This document shows positions 36,810-49,363 of a stretch of 64,000 nt of DNA, in pieces. Position numbers and translations under genes: made by a program. Under the pieces are notes generated by a model that was not told the origin of the DNA, did no database searches, and worked only from the letters and a program-made list of their open reading frames with translations. Origin of the DNA: Nephromyces sp. MM_2019 (taxonomy: Eukaryota > Apicomplexa > Aconoidasida > Nephromycida); contig JADHZB010000351.1 of assembly GCA_015657535.1 (NCBI GenBank), positions 1-64,000 on the forward strand, given 5' to 3'. The stretch's first letter is position 1; each line of letters opens with the position of its first letter.

Positions 36810-38566
36810 ATGGAAGAAATAACAAACTTATCAACTAACAAGACTGAACTCATTTCAGAAATTGACAAACAAGATACTACAAATGAGCAGAATACCGTCG
36901 ATAACCATGAAGATTTGAATGATGGCACAATGAATGAATTGTATGAAAGCACATCTAAGAAAAAAAAAAACAAAAAGAAGAAAAACTCTACAAACGCTAC
37001 TAAAACTTTCCACTTAGGACTACCATATCATGGACCTAACACTCTTCCTGAGCAAAGCAACACATCACTCCGGGGTTTAGGCAGCTGGCCTGAGGTGGCA
37101 AATACAAAACAAACCAATCCACCATCAGTACCTGTTGATAAGCTTTACCAGAATAAGAAGTACCCATTTGGTCAGTAATTTTAATCCACTTAATCACCTT
37201 TAGTAATCTATATAGAATTTCTAAAAACATCTCATTCTAGGTGAGCTCGAAGAAAACTCTTGTAATCACTCCCAGAGCCGTATATCACAGGAAGAATTGA
37301 GAGAGTTAAAACTAATTGATACAGATGAACTCTTCGATTTAAGAAGAGCTGCTGAATGCCATAGGCAAGTGCGTAAATATGCTCAATCTTTTATAAAACC
37401 AGGTCTTTCGATGACTGAGATATGTCAAAATATCGAGGCAAAAATCGATCTTCTAACAAATCATCACGGACTAGACTCTGGAAGAGCCTTCCCCACTGGT
37501 TGCTCATTGAATAATTGTGCTGCTCACTATACTCCTAATCCTGGTGACACAAGAGTGCTTCTACAAAGTGATATTTGCAAAATTGATTTCGGTACACATG
37601 TTCACGGAAACATAGTTGACAGTGCGTTCACTATTGCTTTTGAACCTCACTTTGATAATTTGATTGAAGCCACTCGTGAGGCTACTTATGCGGCAATTCG
37701 TGAGGCTGGGGCCGATGCTAGGATTTTTGACTTAGGCGTTATTGCTCAGGAAGTAATAGAAAGTTTTGAAGTCGAGATAAATGGTGTTACATATCCAATT
37801 AAGCCAGTGCGTAACCTTACGGGCCACTCTATATCTAAATATGAAATCCATGCCGGTAAGCAAAACAATACTAAACCTTTTCCTTAATTTTGCTAATTAA
37901 AAAGTTCTTTTTTCCTTTAGTATCTCAATAAAATTTAAAATAGATTTGGCTAACATTCTAATATCAGCTACCAAATCCTCATTTCTCTAAAACTTCATTT
38001 ACTTTAGGTAAGAGCGTTCCTATAGTGAAAGGATCTACACGAGACTATAATGAGAATCACAGGATGTATGAAGGAGAAATATTTGCAATAGAAACTTTCG
38101 CTTCAACTGGTAAAGGCTATGTTGTCGACTCCCCCGACTGTTCTCATTTTAGCAAAATTCCCGATTCTGGTTTTATACCTCTGAGGTTAAAGTCAGCAAA
38201 AGATTTACTAAAGTGTATAGATACGGTAATAGACTCTAATTATTCCAATTTTACATGATACATTAAATTTCTATGTATACTATGCTCTATTGAAAATATT
38301 GAATTATCTCAAAATTATAACGATAAACTAATTGACAACTTATTTTATTTTAGACTTTTAGCACATTACCATTTTGCCGCCGTTGGTTGGACGATGCGGG
38401 CCAAACTCGCCACTTAGCAGCCTTAAAAAATTTGGTTGAAAACAACATTGTCCAATCATTCCCACCGTTATGCGATATTAGGAATAGCTATACATCACAA
38501 TCTGAGCACACTATTTTCATCCACCCACACTGCAAAGAAATTTTAACGAAGGGATTTGATTACTAA
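36810..38566 (+). CDS. Methionine aminopeptidase 2
   Basis: Four exons in phase: 36810-37170, 37241-37855, 38008-38225, 38354-38566 (468 residues). I take the ATG at 36810 rather than 36708 because the upstream codons are hydrophobic and unlike MetAP2 and a possible intron acceptor lies between. The N-terminus is acidic with a poly-Lys block (KKKKNKKKK), as in eukaryotic MetAP2. The catalytic domain shows [18 protein letters not shown] (His), CKIDFGTHV (metal Asp), GNIVDSAFT (second Asp), LTGHSI (His), IFAIETFAS (Glu) and SEHTIFI (last Glu), i.e. the full two-metal set. It removes initiator Met co-translationally in the cytosol. Length agrees with the family. Confidence 0.96.
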
Positions 38567-39563
38567 TTCTTGACAGAGATTCCACATTGAATCTTCTATC
38601 TACACCAATGAGAAATAGAATTTTTATTTATGTCTTCGCATCTTCTATGTTTATCAATTTCATTAAGAAACAAACAAAAATGATTCATTTCTATTTTTTA
38701 TAAAGCTTTCTAACTTGCAACAAGTAACAAGAAATACCTCTATCCATCTTCAAACTTCTAAATATGACCATACTTAAGCTAAATAAGTATCAATATAAAT
38801 ACATGATTTATTGAATAATCCCTTTTTATATCAAATTCAATTAATTACTTTACTCATTTCATCAATTAATTAATAGCTTAACCTAAGACCTAGGTAAATA
38901 TATTACTTATATAAAGCTATAATACTAAATACAAATTTCCTTAAGGTAACTGAGTTCATTGAATTTCTCAATTATGAAAGATTAAAAAATTCATTATTAA
39001 TTTACTAATATATATAATTGTCTTCTAATAAATACTGCAGACTATATACACGTTCATGTATACAATTTCACATGTGCAAACCATAATAATTAATATAATA
39101 TATACAATGTAAAAATATAAATGAAAGATGTCGGAAACTTAGCATAAGTATCATAATTCAAGATGTATATTAGCTTTAGTAAAATTTAATTATTGCATAT
39201 CAATTTCATGAAATAAACAAATCTTGTTTTCAAAAAATACTAATTTAAGTTCTGAAGATTAAAATCAACATGGTTTGTATAGTGATAACAGGCTCATTGT
39301 ATGTAATTATTGAAAAATTCTTTCCAAATCTAGTACGGGAAATCTAGTAAATTTTTTTTATGAATATATATATATATATATGTATATATATACAAGTCTT
39401 GAAGTGTGGCACAAAATAAATATCAAATAAAAACTACAGATTTTGATAGAATAAAAAATTGTAGTGAATTTCGTTCCCATTCTATAATATTGGATTATTG
39501 ATTATTTACGAAATGACCATAGATGTTTTCATGATCATAATATTATAGAATATCATAAATTAT
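38567..39563. other. AT-rich convergent intergenic region
   Basis: About 1 kb between MetAP2 and the cyclin gene; no coding or RNA feature seen apart from a short TA run (about 39366-39390). Confidence 0.7.
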
Positions 39564-40763
39564 TCAAGGCATTTTCCATGTTATATCAGCCCATCCATTT
39601 TTGTGTAGGGCCTTAAGCCCATTTATACTATCAGCGTGCTTTAATAGCATTTCATTCATTGACTCTAGTACAGGTCTGAGGTCTTTTAAAGAGTAACCGG
39701 AGACATCAATAATACTGCTGTTCCAAAGTTGGTTCATAGGCTTATCGGGGTGGAAGATGCGTCGCATTAGTGTTACAGCTGCAGCCGCTGCTTTACTAGC
39801 AGGAGTAACTATTGCTGAATCATGGATAACAAAGCAATCCAAGAGGTAGGCTACCAATTGTGTGTCATCGGCAACGTATGTGAGGTCATATCCAAGCTCA
39901 ATCATAAAGTAGTGTGCAAATTCTACACACAGTGGTGTGTTTACTTTAAAACCAACTGTATCAAGAATATAATACTGAAGCTTTTGGAAAATGAGGATAC
40001 ACCTTTGTTGTTGATGTGAGTCATAGTTCGCACAGAGTTTTCGAATTTCATCAAGAAAGTAACGTTGAATTGGGCAATTCATATGATGAGAACTATTTGT
40101 TTTTTCAAATATTATAGCAGTAGAAAGTAAAGAGCATGCAATTATAGATGGTTGAGAAATATCCAGTTGAAACATCTCTTGTAAGGATAATAGTTCAATC
40201 AAAGTTCTATCTAGAAGAGAAACCGCTAGCTGTAGTGTTGCACGTGTAATAGGTAAATTATGTTCCTTCAAATTTGCGGTGCGGAGCATTGTCTCATCTA
40301 TTACTGTTCTACGAAAGTCAAATTCCCTCGTTCCTAAGGTGATGTTTTGCATAGCTGCTTCCCGCGCCCTTTCGAAGGCATAATAATGGTTTCTCTCTTC
40401 AAGCATACCGCTGGACTCATTAATGTAAACATAATACTCTTTAACCTTTTTATATGCTGACTTGAACTCCTCCTCAAGGGTTCTATCTACGGGTGGAGAG
40501 GATACTATTAATAATGGACTGTAAAGAGTTTCATTTTCTTCGGTTGTTTCCACTGGTAGCATTGTCTCGAAGTTACATTTGGAGGGAGTGCAGTGAACAG
40601 GTTCGACGGTGAAAGGAGATTCAATAGATATTTTTGTATACTCAACATTATCTTTTCGATGATAAATCAGCTTTGAGTTCAGTTCTCCTTTAAGAATGGG
40701 TTTGTGATTAGTAGGGAGTTCAAAGGTGCAAAGGGTATGGTTGCTGCGATTTTTTAATGCCAT
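39564..40763 (-). CDS. Divergent cyclin
   Basis: Intronless 399-residue ORF. Residues about 145-250 read as a cyclin box N domain: TREFDFRRTVIDETML, LPITRATLQLAVSLLDRTL (family pattern T..lAv...DR.L), then SQPSIIACSLLSTAIIFEK with the expected small-residue helix. Residues about 265-370 fit the second cyclin fold: LQYYILDTVGFKVNTPLCVEFAHYF, LVAYLLDCF, ASKAAAAAVTLMRRI and DLRPVLESM. Cyclins activate cyclin-dependent kinases through the N box; the MRxILvdWl motif of A/B cyclins is only loosely kept here (RRTVIDETML), so the class cannot be assigned. The N-terminal 110 residues are non-conserved and no destruction box is obvious. Confidence 0.75.
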   Translation of the reverse strand: MALKNRSNHTLCTFELPTNHKPILKGELNSKLIYHRKDNVEYTKISIESPFTVEPVHCTPSKCNFETMLPVETTEENETLYSPLLIVSSPPVDRTLEEEFKSAYKKVKEYYVYINESSGMLEERNHYYAFERAREAAMQNITLGTREFDFRRTVIDETMLRTANLKEHNLPITRATLQLAVSLLDRTLIELLSLQEMFQLDISQPSIIACSLLSTAIIFEKTNSSHHMNCPIQRYFLDEIRKLCANYDSHQQQRCILIFQKLQYYILDTVGFKVNTPLCVEFAHYFMIELGYDLTYVADDTQLVAYLLDCFVIHDSAIVTPASKAAAAAVTLMRRIFHPDKPMNQLWNSSIIDVSGYSLKDLRPVLESMNEMLLKHADSINGLKALHKNGWADITWKMP

Positions 40764-43700
40764 GATAGTTTGTTCGATATAGAAATAAGAAATTTTAAGA
40801 AGTCAAATATTGTTTATAATAAGCTAATGGAGTTGTAAGTCGCTTAAAATGAATTCTGTGATCAATATATATGTATATAAATGTATAAAGTTCTTTATGA
40901 AGTTTAGTGATATAGTATCAAGAATAAAAAATAAGTGTTCTATATAAGATTGTAACTCAGATAAAATAGACTCAAATACCTAAGGTAGTAAATAAATTCA
41001 AAGATTCTGTAGTAGGTAATATTTCAAAAGAGTTGTTGTAGTAGAAAAGGGTTGAGGAATTCGAGTTTTAAAGCTAAATATGTCACGAATAAATAGACTC
41101 AAGGAACATGTGGTGTATGGATAAGAATCGTATTTAGGTTGCTCTATACTGTTGTATCCATCTAATTGACTTGATTATTAGCCAAAAAATATATAGATAT
41201 ACTCAGTGTGTGTATAAGGTGTTTAGTTAGGTGTTAATATGGGTATTTGATCATGTAAGTCAAGATTTGAAAAGAAAAAATCTAGATAAGAGGGGGGTTC
41301 AGTAACAATTTATGGATCATTCATGGAATGAATAATTTTGGGAAATTGTTATTTAGCCCTTTCAGGATTCTTTAGTTTTTGGGACAGATTTCTTGGGATT
41401 TAAGCTAGGAAAAATTCTGTTAATTATGGCTGGGTAGAGCCAAATGTAAAAAATCAGATCTGTCGGATAATTATAGAGAGGTCACATTGTAGTCTATTCT
41501 CACTATTAATTAAATTTTTATAGTCTATGGCTAAGAAGTGTAGTTTCGAAATTTATTGCAAAATTGGAAGATCTGAGAGTTGAACTGGTGTTGTGAATAT
41601 AATCTTAAACAGACAAAGGTGTGACCAATTCATAGGTGTCTAAAACATGAAGTAGTATGTATCTTAGGAATGTTTCTTATGTTTACAAATGTTCGATGAT
41701 TCTCGGAATATTCTAAAGAAAAGTTAAGCAAACGCAGAGAGCTTTTCCAAATATTTGTTTAAGAGAGGGTCTTATCAAATATCTCAATCAGAGACAATTA
41801 ATTACATGGGCTCAGAGCCCATGATTAGGCATAAGACACCATTCTTTGGAGAGCATTTTTCGGGCCTTGCTTCTTCAGCGGGATCCTTTTCTCCAGTTTT
41901 TTATAGTACAAGAAGGCTAAGGGAAACACAGCCTTTTAGTTTGAAATGTGTCACTCAAAGGTCTGCTGAATAAAATATGCTAAATAAGACAGAAGACACT
42001 CAGTGTTCAAATTGAATTGATATGAGGAATGGAGATCCAAGCCTGAGGGTGTCTGGGACTCTAAGAAATGGGTAAGATCGAAAAAATTAAATAAACATTT
42101 AGTGACGAATGTGGGTGTCTAAGGTTATTTTTGAAAAGTGAAAGTATTTATACAGAGCTGAGAATCTTAGAATTTTCAGAGATGATTATATTCGAAATCA
42201 TAAATGTGAATTTTCTCTAATAGAAAATTAAATAACACAACCCTAGCAAATCAAAGCATGGTATTCAAAATATAAAAACGAAAATTATATACATAAATTT
42301 AAGAATAAACCTATCTCGTTTAAAATTCGCACACCCTGTGTCCTATCTACTTAATTAAATTTACTTAATTCAATACAAAAAGATATTTTTCAATTTTTCA
42401 CAGCGCTAAGACATACGACTCTACTGTAAATTTAAAATCAAACAAATTCTACTATAAATGTTATGCTTATTTTAGCATATAAGTGTTATACGTTAATATT
42501 AAGAGGACTGCAATTATGTAACTTGATAAGTAGTAGCAAATTGTTTCTTTTACATGAAATGTAAACGTGAGTCAATGTTATATAATTCAAGGGTGCGAAA
42601 AACATGTCTCCATATAGTGTGCAAATCGAGTTTTTTTGGGGGGGGGAGGGAAATAGATATGTTTAAGTACATCTAAGTTAGCAAGTGTATGCAGATTGCT
42701 TTACATATGCATATTGTGCTCATTGATGCATGTAGAGATAATTTGTTAAAAACGTTTGATCTTATGCTAAAATTTTCATATAAAAAAGTTGCTTTTGGTT
42801 GAAATTGAGCAGGTTAGAAGCTTGTGTCTATTACATACATTCCACTATTTCGTGCATTTGTGAATTTACGCATGTCAGCTAGCAATTTGGAGTGTAGGTG
42901 CGTATAATATAAAAGCGTAGGAAATTTTTGCACTACAAAACAAAACTCTCTAATTGTAGTGGCTCCAGGTGACGTAACACTTTGTCATAACATGACTGAA
43001 ATGCTTCCTATTGATTTGTATGTAAAGATTGAAGCTGGTTATATGATTAAGTAATTTTCATAAATTAATGTGCTGGCTTGTTGATCCCATGTTTTGCTAA
43101 ACTAATTAATTTGTATTTTTTAACAAAGACAGTTTTATAGATCGCTTAAGATATGACTTCAGGCTAAAAGAATGTTTAGGCGATTCAGCAATGTGCTTAC
43201 ATTGACATAGATGATGTGTAATCAAATAATAATTACACATTTGTAACTAATTATCAAAGCGATATACGATTTATTAATTAATCCTAACATATTTGAAAGG
43301 TAACAAACAATACATGATATTAAATTAAACCTATAAATACTTAATTTATACAAGTATTAATTCCTCAGATATAACTAAAATTTATATATTGTAACAAAAA
43401 ATTAAGATTAAAATTATTATAATTTGGATGTTTTATATGAATTAATTGCTATAGATTAGGTTATCACATTTTCATTTATTCAATTATCAAGATATATACA
43501 TACAATTATAATTAAATGAACCACTAGTTAAGTACAATGTTTAAGCATCTCAAATTTATATATTTTTAAATTTCAATTCAAGAATTCTTGCTATTAAGGA
43601 TAAAAAAGTCGAATTCATTCAAGAAAGTAGACGCCCAAGCAAACAAAATATAACTGAAAAATCTGGTTAAAGAAAGAAATTAAAGTAGATAAAAAAACAA

Positions 43701-45026
43701 ATAATACAACTATAAAGGTTATATTAAACTAGATCTAATTCTATTAAATTATTTGAAGCACCTTAACTTGAGCAAATATAAGTTTATTCATAACAAGTTG
43801 CATATTGATGAGATTGTTGGTAAAAGCAATAACAAGGATAGTTTCACCCTTGTGTAAGAAAATATAGTGAAATAATGACAAAATTGCAAGGCCAAATTTA
43901 AATATTGAGAAGGGTTTAATTGTATGTGTAAATTTTCCATTTCTGCTTCAGAGGAGCTTACAAGAGCAATTTTGAAATTATACTTGACGAGTCATAAATA
44001 ATTCTAAATTTATTACTTATAGCATATTAAGGAAATAAAAGCAAATCATACTTAAACTATCAAATTAGATATCTCTTTTTCAAATCACACTGTCAAATTA
44101 TATATAGATTTATCAAAGCGACAACAAAAAATTATTGCACTTCTAAGTCGATGATATCACACATGGTGATTTTGGAATATATACTATTGTTTTGAATTTC
44201 CTTTTCTCTAAGCTAAGCTTAAGCTACAACCCTAAAAATATGTTGCTTTTACATACATTTTTAATTATGAGAAACGTAAATAGATTCTGACATATGATCT
44301 TTAGGGAGGTTTTAATAGGTATTTTTACTTTCCATAAAATTTGGTTTCAAGACAAGAACTTAATGATATATCTTTAAAAAACAATCATGATTGAGAAGAT
44401 ATTCTAAAATCATATAAAACATGTGAATAAAAAATGTATAACAACTACTTGAATTAATGTGAATTCAAAGTAATTTTCATTCTTTATTCTTAAACCTTAT
44501 GATATTCCTTATTAATACCGTATTTATGTTTTTATCCGCCTAAGTAATAATTTATAAAAAAAAGATTAAACAAGTCTCTATGAACTAGAATATCACAGAG
44601 AATATATTGTGATACTTTGATTTACACTCCTATGATTTAGTTTTATATTTCTAGATAGTTTTGATGATTGATTGCTTATCACTTATCAAACAAACAAAAA
44701 GATTCATTCCACCGGCTATGTGTTTACTGTTAAATTACGCTTCTACTAAATGAGAGTGAAGCAGCAACAAACAAAGCTATACTTGTTTAGAGATAAAATT
44801 AATGTTGCGTAAACCTTAGGTAGGAGATATTTATATAATTAGCTTTATACACGCTCGAGACAACTGTTAATAACTTCATTTATCTAATTTTACAACACAA
44901 ATATTTTACTAACTTAAAAAGATGCTTAACTCCCCAGGCTTAAAATTTAGTCTCCCATCATCTTATATCACATACTAGGATTTAGAAAATATGTAATCAC
45001 GACTCTTACAATCTATCTATAATATA
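40764..45026. other. Long intergenic region without a confident gene
   Basis: About 4.3 kb between the minus-strand cyclin and plus-strand cytochrome c. A relatively GC-rich patch (about 41755-41980) holds an open frame without an ATG start and a near-perfect hairpin. A run of seven T followed by nine G lies at about 42631-42646. A short plus-strand frame at about 42910-43054 (containing IVVAPGDVTLCHNMTEM) looks protein-like but is isolated. The remainder is AT-rich. Confidence 0.5.
41805..41823. repeat. GC-rich inverted repeat (hairpin)
   Basis: CATGGGCTC and GAGCCCATG flank a single A, giving a 9-bp perfect stem in otherwise AT-rich DNA. Function unknown. Confidence 0.6.
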
Positions 45027-45880
45027 ATGGTATTTCCAGGATACAAACCCTATGATGATGATGATGTACCAGACGATTTTATCTTACCACCTGGTGACAT
45101 TGAGCGTGGAAGTAAAATATTCAAGAAACGATGTGCTCAATGCCATTCAATTCATAAATATGGTGAACTTAAGACTGGCTCAACCAATGTAATTCACTTT
45201 CCAATACATAAAACATTATAGAAACTTTCACTCATAGGCCTTGAAGATACATTAAACTGTACCTTAAATGACATATTTTACTATAGATAGGATTAATATT
45301 CATATATATCTTCAATAGCTACGTTTTTCTCTACTGCATTAGCATAGTTGATATTTTTTTAGTTAACACAGAATTTAATAACCTCAAGTAATTATTCAGA
45401 AACCTCTTCGAAAACCCAATAATTGGGTTTTTTTATAGATCTAGGATAACGATTCATAAGATTTCTCTTACAAATACTTAGTAAATCAAAACTAACTTAG
45501 TCATATTACAAGAAAAATATAGATCATTGCTTAAGTAGTGATCAAACTAGACACATGAAACCATCTCCTTTTTAATACTCAATTGAACAAAGGAATTTCA
45601 TACTCTAATTTTGCAGGTAGGACCTAATCTCTATGGTATATATGGATGTACAGCTGGAATGGGAGGGCGAAGTGCTCTTCATGCGAGTGATAATCTTACA
45701 ACTGCGGGTATCTTATGGACAGACTTGAATTTGATGAGATATATAAAAAACCCTAGAGCTTTTACCTCAAGTCCTATATACATGAATTTTAAAGGAATTG
45801 AACAATGGCAAGATCGAATTGATTTAATTTGGTACCTTAAAAAGGTAACCGAAGATCAAATCAACGATAGATTACCTTGA
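45027..45880 (+). CDS. Cytochrome c (mitochondrial electron carrier)
   Basis: Two phase-0 exons: 45027-45188 and 45617-45880 (141 residues). The CAQCH heme-attachment site is at residues 36-40, GPNLYGIYG at 56-64, and the axial Met is M110 in YMNFKGI; the C-terminal helix reads RIDLIWYLKKV. It carries electrons between complexes III and IV in the intermembrane space. It has an acidic N-terminal extension of about 20 residues (YDDDDVPDDF) and an altered 60s-80s loop: the conserved GR.sG..pGf.Y is replaced by GCTAGMGGRSALHASD with an extra Cys, and the residue after NL is Tyr rather than His. These are changes relative to textbook cytochrome c; the fold-critical elements are kept. The intron is 428 nt. 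Confidence 0.92.
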
Positions 45881-46203
45881 GATTCAATACCATATTCATA
45901 TATATATATACAATTATCCTCAAGCCCCATACAATGCTAAATGACCTTGGGGAGCAATGTCAGATCAATATATAATCATATTGAAGACTAACTTGATGAT
46001 AACTCGAGAAATCATATCATAACCATTAACATATTTCTAAAATTGTATCTTTTATATCTGAGCAGATGTTATTCATTTGAGGAAATATAATGCAATTAAT
46101 TTTGTTTTATTTTTAAAAAAAATTACTTTAGAGATTTGTAAATCAGAATGACTCAAATATATTTTTGTAAAAATATTTAATTCATTTGAGAAATAATAAA
46201 AAT
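45881..46203. other. AT-rich convergent spacer
   Basis: About 320 bases between converging cytochrome c and Trm7 genes; nothing recognised. Confidence 0.65.
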
Positions 46204-47400
46204 TTAGATAATGTGTTGAGTTGTTTTATTTTTTAAAGATCGGGAATAAGGTGCTTCAATGGGTGGTTGAATAGGATCGATGAATTTGTGAGTTTCATCG
46301 ATTTCATATGTACGATTGGAGTCGAATCCACTAAGATCACCACATGCAATGAATGGTATAGCTTTCTTAAGAAATTCAATTTGTGTTTCTGGTTCAAAAT
46401 TGGGAAATTTTGATGATGCGAATTGTAAAGATTGTGCTTCAGCTTTCAAAGGTGACTCTCCAATAAATCGTGAAAACTTCATTCTATAATTAGGGCTTAA
46501 AGAAGGTAATGAGTGCCCAAAATTAGTGCATACAACAAATGCTTCGAGGCTGGAGTTCCTTGAACTATCTGGTTTGCAACAAAAAACATTCTCAAATAAT
46601 ATATCAAGCTGTGAATAAACGAAGGGTATATTTTCTCCTCTAAATACTTTTGCAACAAATGTACCACCAGCCGCTAAAACCTGTGTTGCACAACTTAAGG
46701 CTGACAAAAGGAGTTGATCCTGTGTGTATTCATCTAAATCGTGTAATCCTGTTATATCAGGTGCTCCATCACTTAAAACCAGATCGGCCATTTGACCTTC
46801 GAATTCCTCCATTATTTTTTCAAGAGTTTCAGAACGTGTGATATCTCCTTCAATGATTTTTACCCTATTTATAGGTGCCATTTCTTGAATATCTACCGCA
46901 ACTAGGATTGACGAAGGTTTTGTTTTGTCTTCATTGCACCCCTGAAACAAAACAAATAGATGTAAAATTTAAAACACATATTATTAAGCTTTGATCGCTT
47001 AAAAAATTACAAAATGATACAGCTGTGTAATTCCTTACATTTACAAAGTACATTAAATCTGATATAGTATTTGTAAAGAAGAAAAAATACACATTAAATA
47101 TATACAAAATCTTCGATAACTCAAATCGTATACATCTATAAAAAGAAAAGCCTAAATCAAATCATCTTAACTCACTTGTTTTATTTGATTTATCTCTTCA
47201 AATTTATCTAACTCGGAACGTGCAACTTGGCTCCAACTCCCTGGTGCTGCACACAAGTCTAATACCCTCCTTGTTGATTTATTGAAGAATCCAAACTTCT
47301 CATTTAACTGTAACAATTTATAAGCGCTTCTGGCTCTATATCCTTGTTCTTTGGCTTTCCTATAAAATATATCACGCCTATCTTTACTGAGTTTTCCCAT
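46204..47400 (-). CDS. tRNA (cytidine/guanosine 2'-O-ribose) methyltransferase, Trm7/FTSJ1 type
   Basis: Two phase-0 minus-strand exons: 47400-47176 and 46941-46204 (320 residues). Typical FtsJ/RrmJ marks: [20 protein letters not shown] at the N-terminus (first catalytic Lys), the SAM-binding [36 protein letters not shown], then [18 protein letters not shown] (catalytic Asp), [12 protein letters not shown] (Lys) and [11 protein letters not shown] (Glu), giving the K-D-K-E tetrad. The HDLDEY signature separates Trm7/FTSJ1, which methylates anticodon-loop positions 32 and 34 of tRNA, from rRNA or mitochondrial FtsJ relatives. The C-terminal extension of about 70 residues (from SPLKAEAQ) includes [16 protein letters not shown], also a usual Trm7 feature. 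Intron 234 nt. Confidence 0.94.
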
Positions 47401-49363
47401 TTCAATATTATTTTTAATAAGGTTTTCTAAAACGAATCCTGCTACAAGTGTAAATTGTTGTTTATATAAGCCTTTTTCAATTGAGTAAATTGATAGACCA
47501 ATTGTTCTATCGATGCATAATATAAAAATTTGAAAAATTTGCTAATAAATACATACAATTGTTGATTCATTATTTGAGCATGCAGCCAATTTGAAGTATA
47601 GGATATATAACTAATATTTGATTTGTAGAGTAAGTTTCTGGGCAAATAATTGATACTCAAATTTGATCTTGGGTGTGTAAATAGTTTCAAATACCAAAAT
47701 TCTATACAAAGTTGTTAAAGGATACTTTTATATCTTCTTTTTCATCTTGGCATATGCTTGGATTGGATTAGTTAGTGAATGTGTCTAATCGTTTTTATTC
47801 TTTTCATCGATCAGAAAGTGTATATAAACTCAGAGTTAGTCATCTGCAATGATTTACCAGAGCTGGCTGTGTGTATAGGTTATTTTTGAGGGCTGACTGT
47901 GCGTGTGTAGAAATGAAGTTTTAGAGTTATGGCTGCTTAAAACTTATTAGATGTAGGATTATCTGTGTTTATGAAGTTGGTTGCCGTTGGGTGTATTTGG
48001 ATGTAATTGATCAGATTTGGGTGTATTTGTGTAATTGATCAAGTTTGGGCGTGAGAGGGTATGTGTCTGGTTGAGTTTGTATGTATCTGGTTTGTCAGAG
48101 CTAAGTTAAGTGAATAGTTGATCAAGGTTGAGCGTGTGTATGCATTATAATTGGTCAGAGGTAGGTTGGAGTGTGAGGTTCAAGGGTGAGGTTGTCCATC
48201 GTTAAGGTGTTATTTAACCATGCAGCACATGATAAGCCGTTTAGTAGCTAATTTTTTAGACGTGAGCAAATTGCTTTTTCATCAATTAAGTAATATGAAG
48301 GGGAGCTAAGCATTAGGCTAGTTTAGTTATATGTTATGTATATATATAATATAATGTAGTTGAGTAAGGCTTGCATAAGTTCTGTGTGATAGTTATAAGA
48401 TATTCCTATAATTAGATATTGGGTGTTTTGTGTATGTCATTGTACCAAAATTTTCTTGTTAAAAATATAATTAGGTATATCTGAAACTTATGCTTATTAA
48501 GTAGCTCAAGTTATTTGGATCTTAAGTTAGTTTAATAATAAGCTTACTTGTTGTGAAGGTGATGATGTGTATGCTTCTATTTTTAGGGCCAAAATAGCTT
48601 CACCAACTTACGTAGGTTAAGTTTTCGTTCAATTAAATCCTTTGAAATTATTCATTTACGCGTAGTGAATTAAAATTGCTAGAATAAACACACTCAACGC
48701 TGGTGCTGTTGCTATCATCATATATACATAATCTCTACAAGCTTACTTTCATACTAATTACGCTTACTCCCCTACAGCCCAAATGTACATATACCTTGCC
48801 TACATACAAAACCTTTTATAAAGCACATACACCTTTTCTAAATATATATACATAAACATCTTATAATATATAAACCTTTGATAACATATATATATATATA
48901 TATATATAAATATTTCTTATCAAATACACTTTATAGACCTCTGAATATTATCACATTGAGTTAAGCTATAACATTCACTGATATATATCATTAATCTTAC
49001 TCTTGGTTTATTAAATAGCCAAAACGTAACTCACTTTTTATTATTTAAGGCTATACTTTCAAACAATATATACACATACTACTAACATAACTCGGTATGA
49101 AATTATTAGCTCTCTACCCTATATATATATATATAATATAAATGTATTTATGTATTTTTGTACCCTTGTCTATATGCTAATATATATATATACACTTATG
49201 CTAACACTACTGTGATGATCTGAGATTAATATATATATAGGAAGCACGAATCTAAGTTATATGTATACAAGTGTGTATGGTTTATATAAACATATATATA
49301 CATATATATATATATATAAATATATATATACGTATAATGCTGTGATGTTTTACAGAATTAAAG
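47401..49363. other. Intergenic region between divergent genes, GT-rich then AC/TA-rich
   Basis: About 2 kb. The left part (about 47840-48200), upstream of the minus-strand Trm7 gene, is GT-rich with a degenerate motif like TTGATCAGATTTGGGTGTAT recurring several times. The right part, upstream of the plus-strand Nop16-like gene, is AC/TA-rich with TA runs (about 48885-48910, 49120-49135, 49295-49330). No exon seen. Confidence 0.6.
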
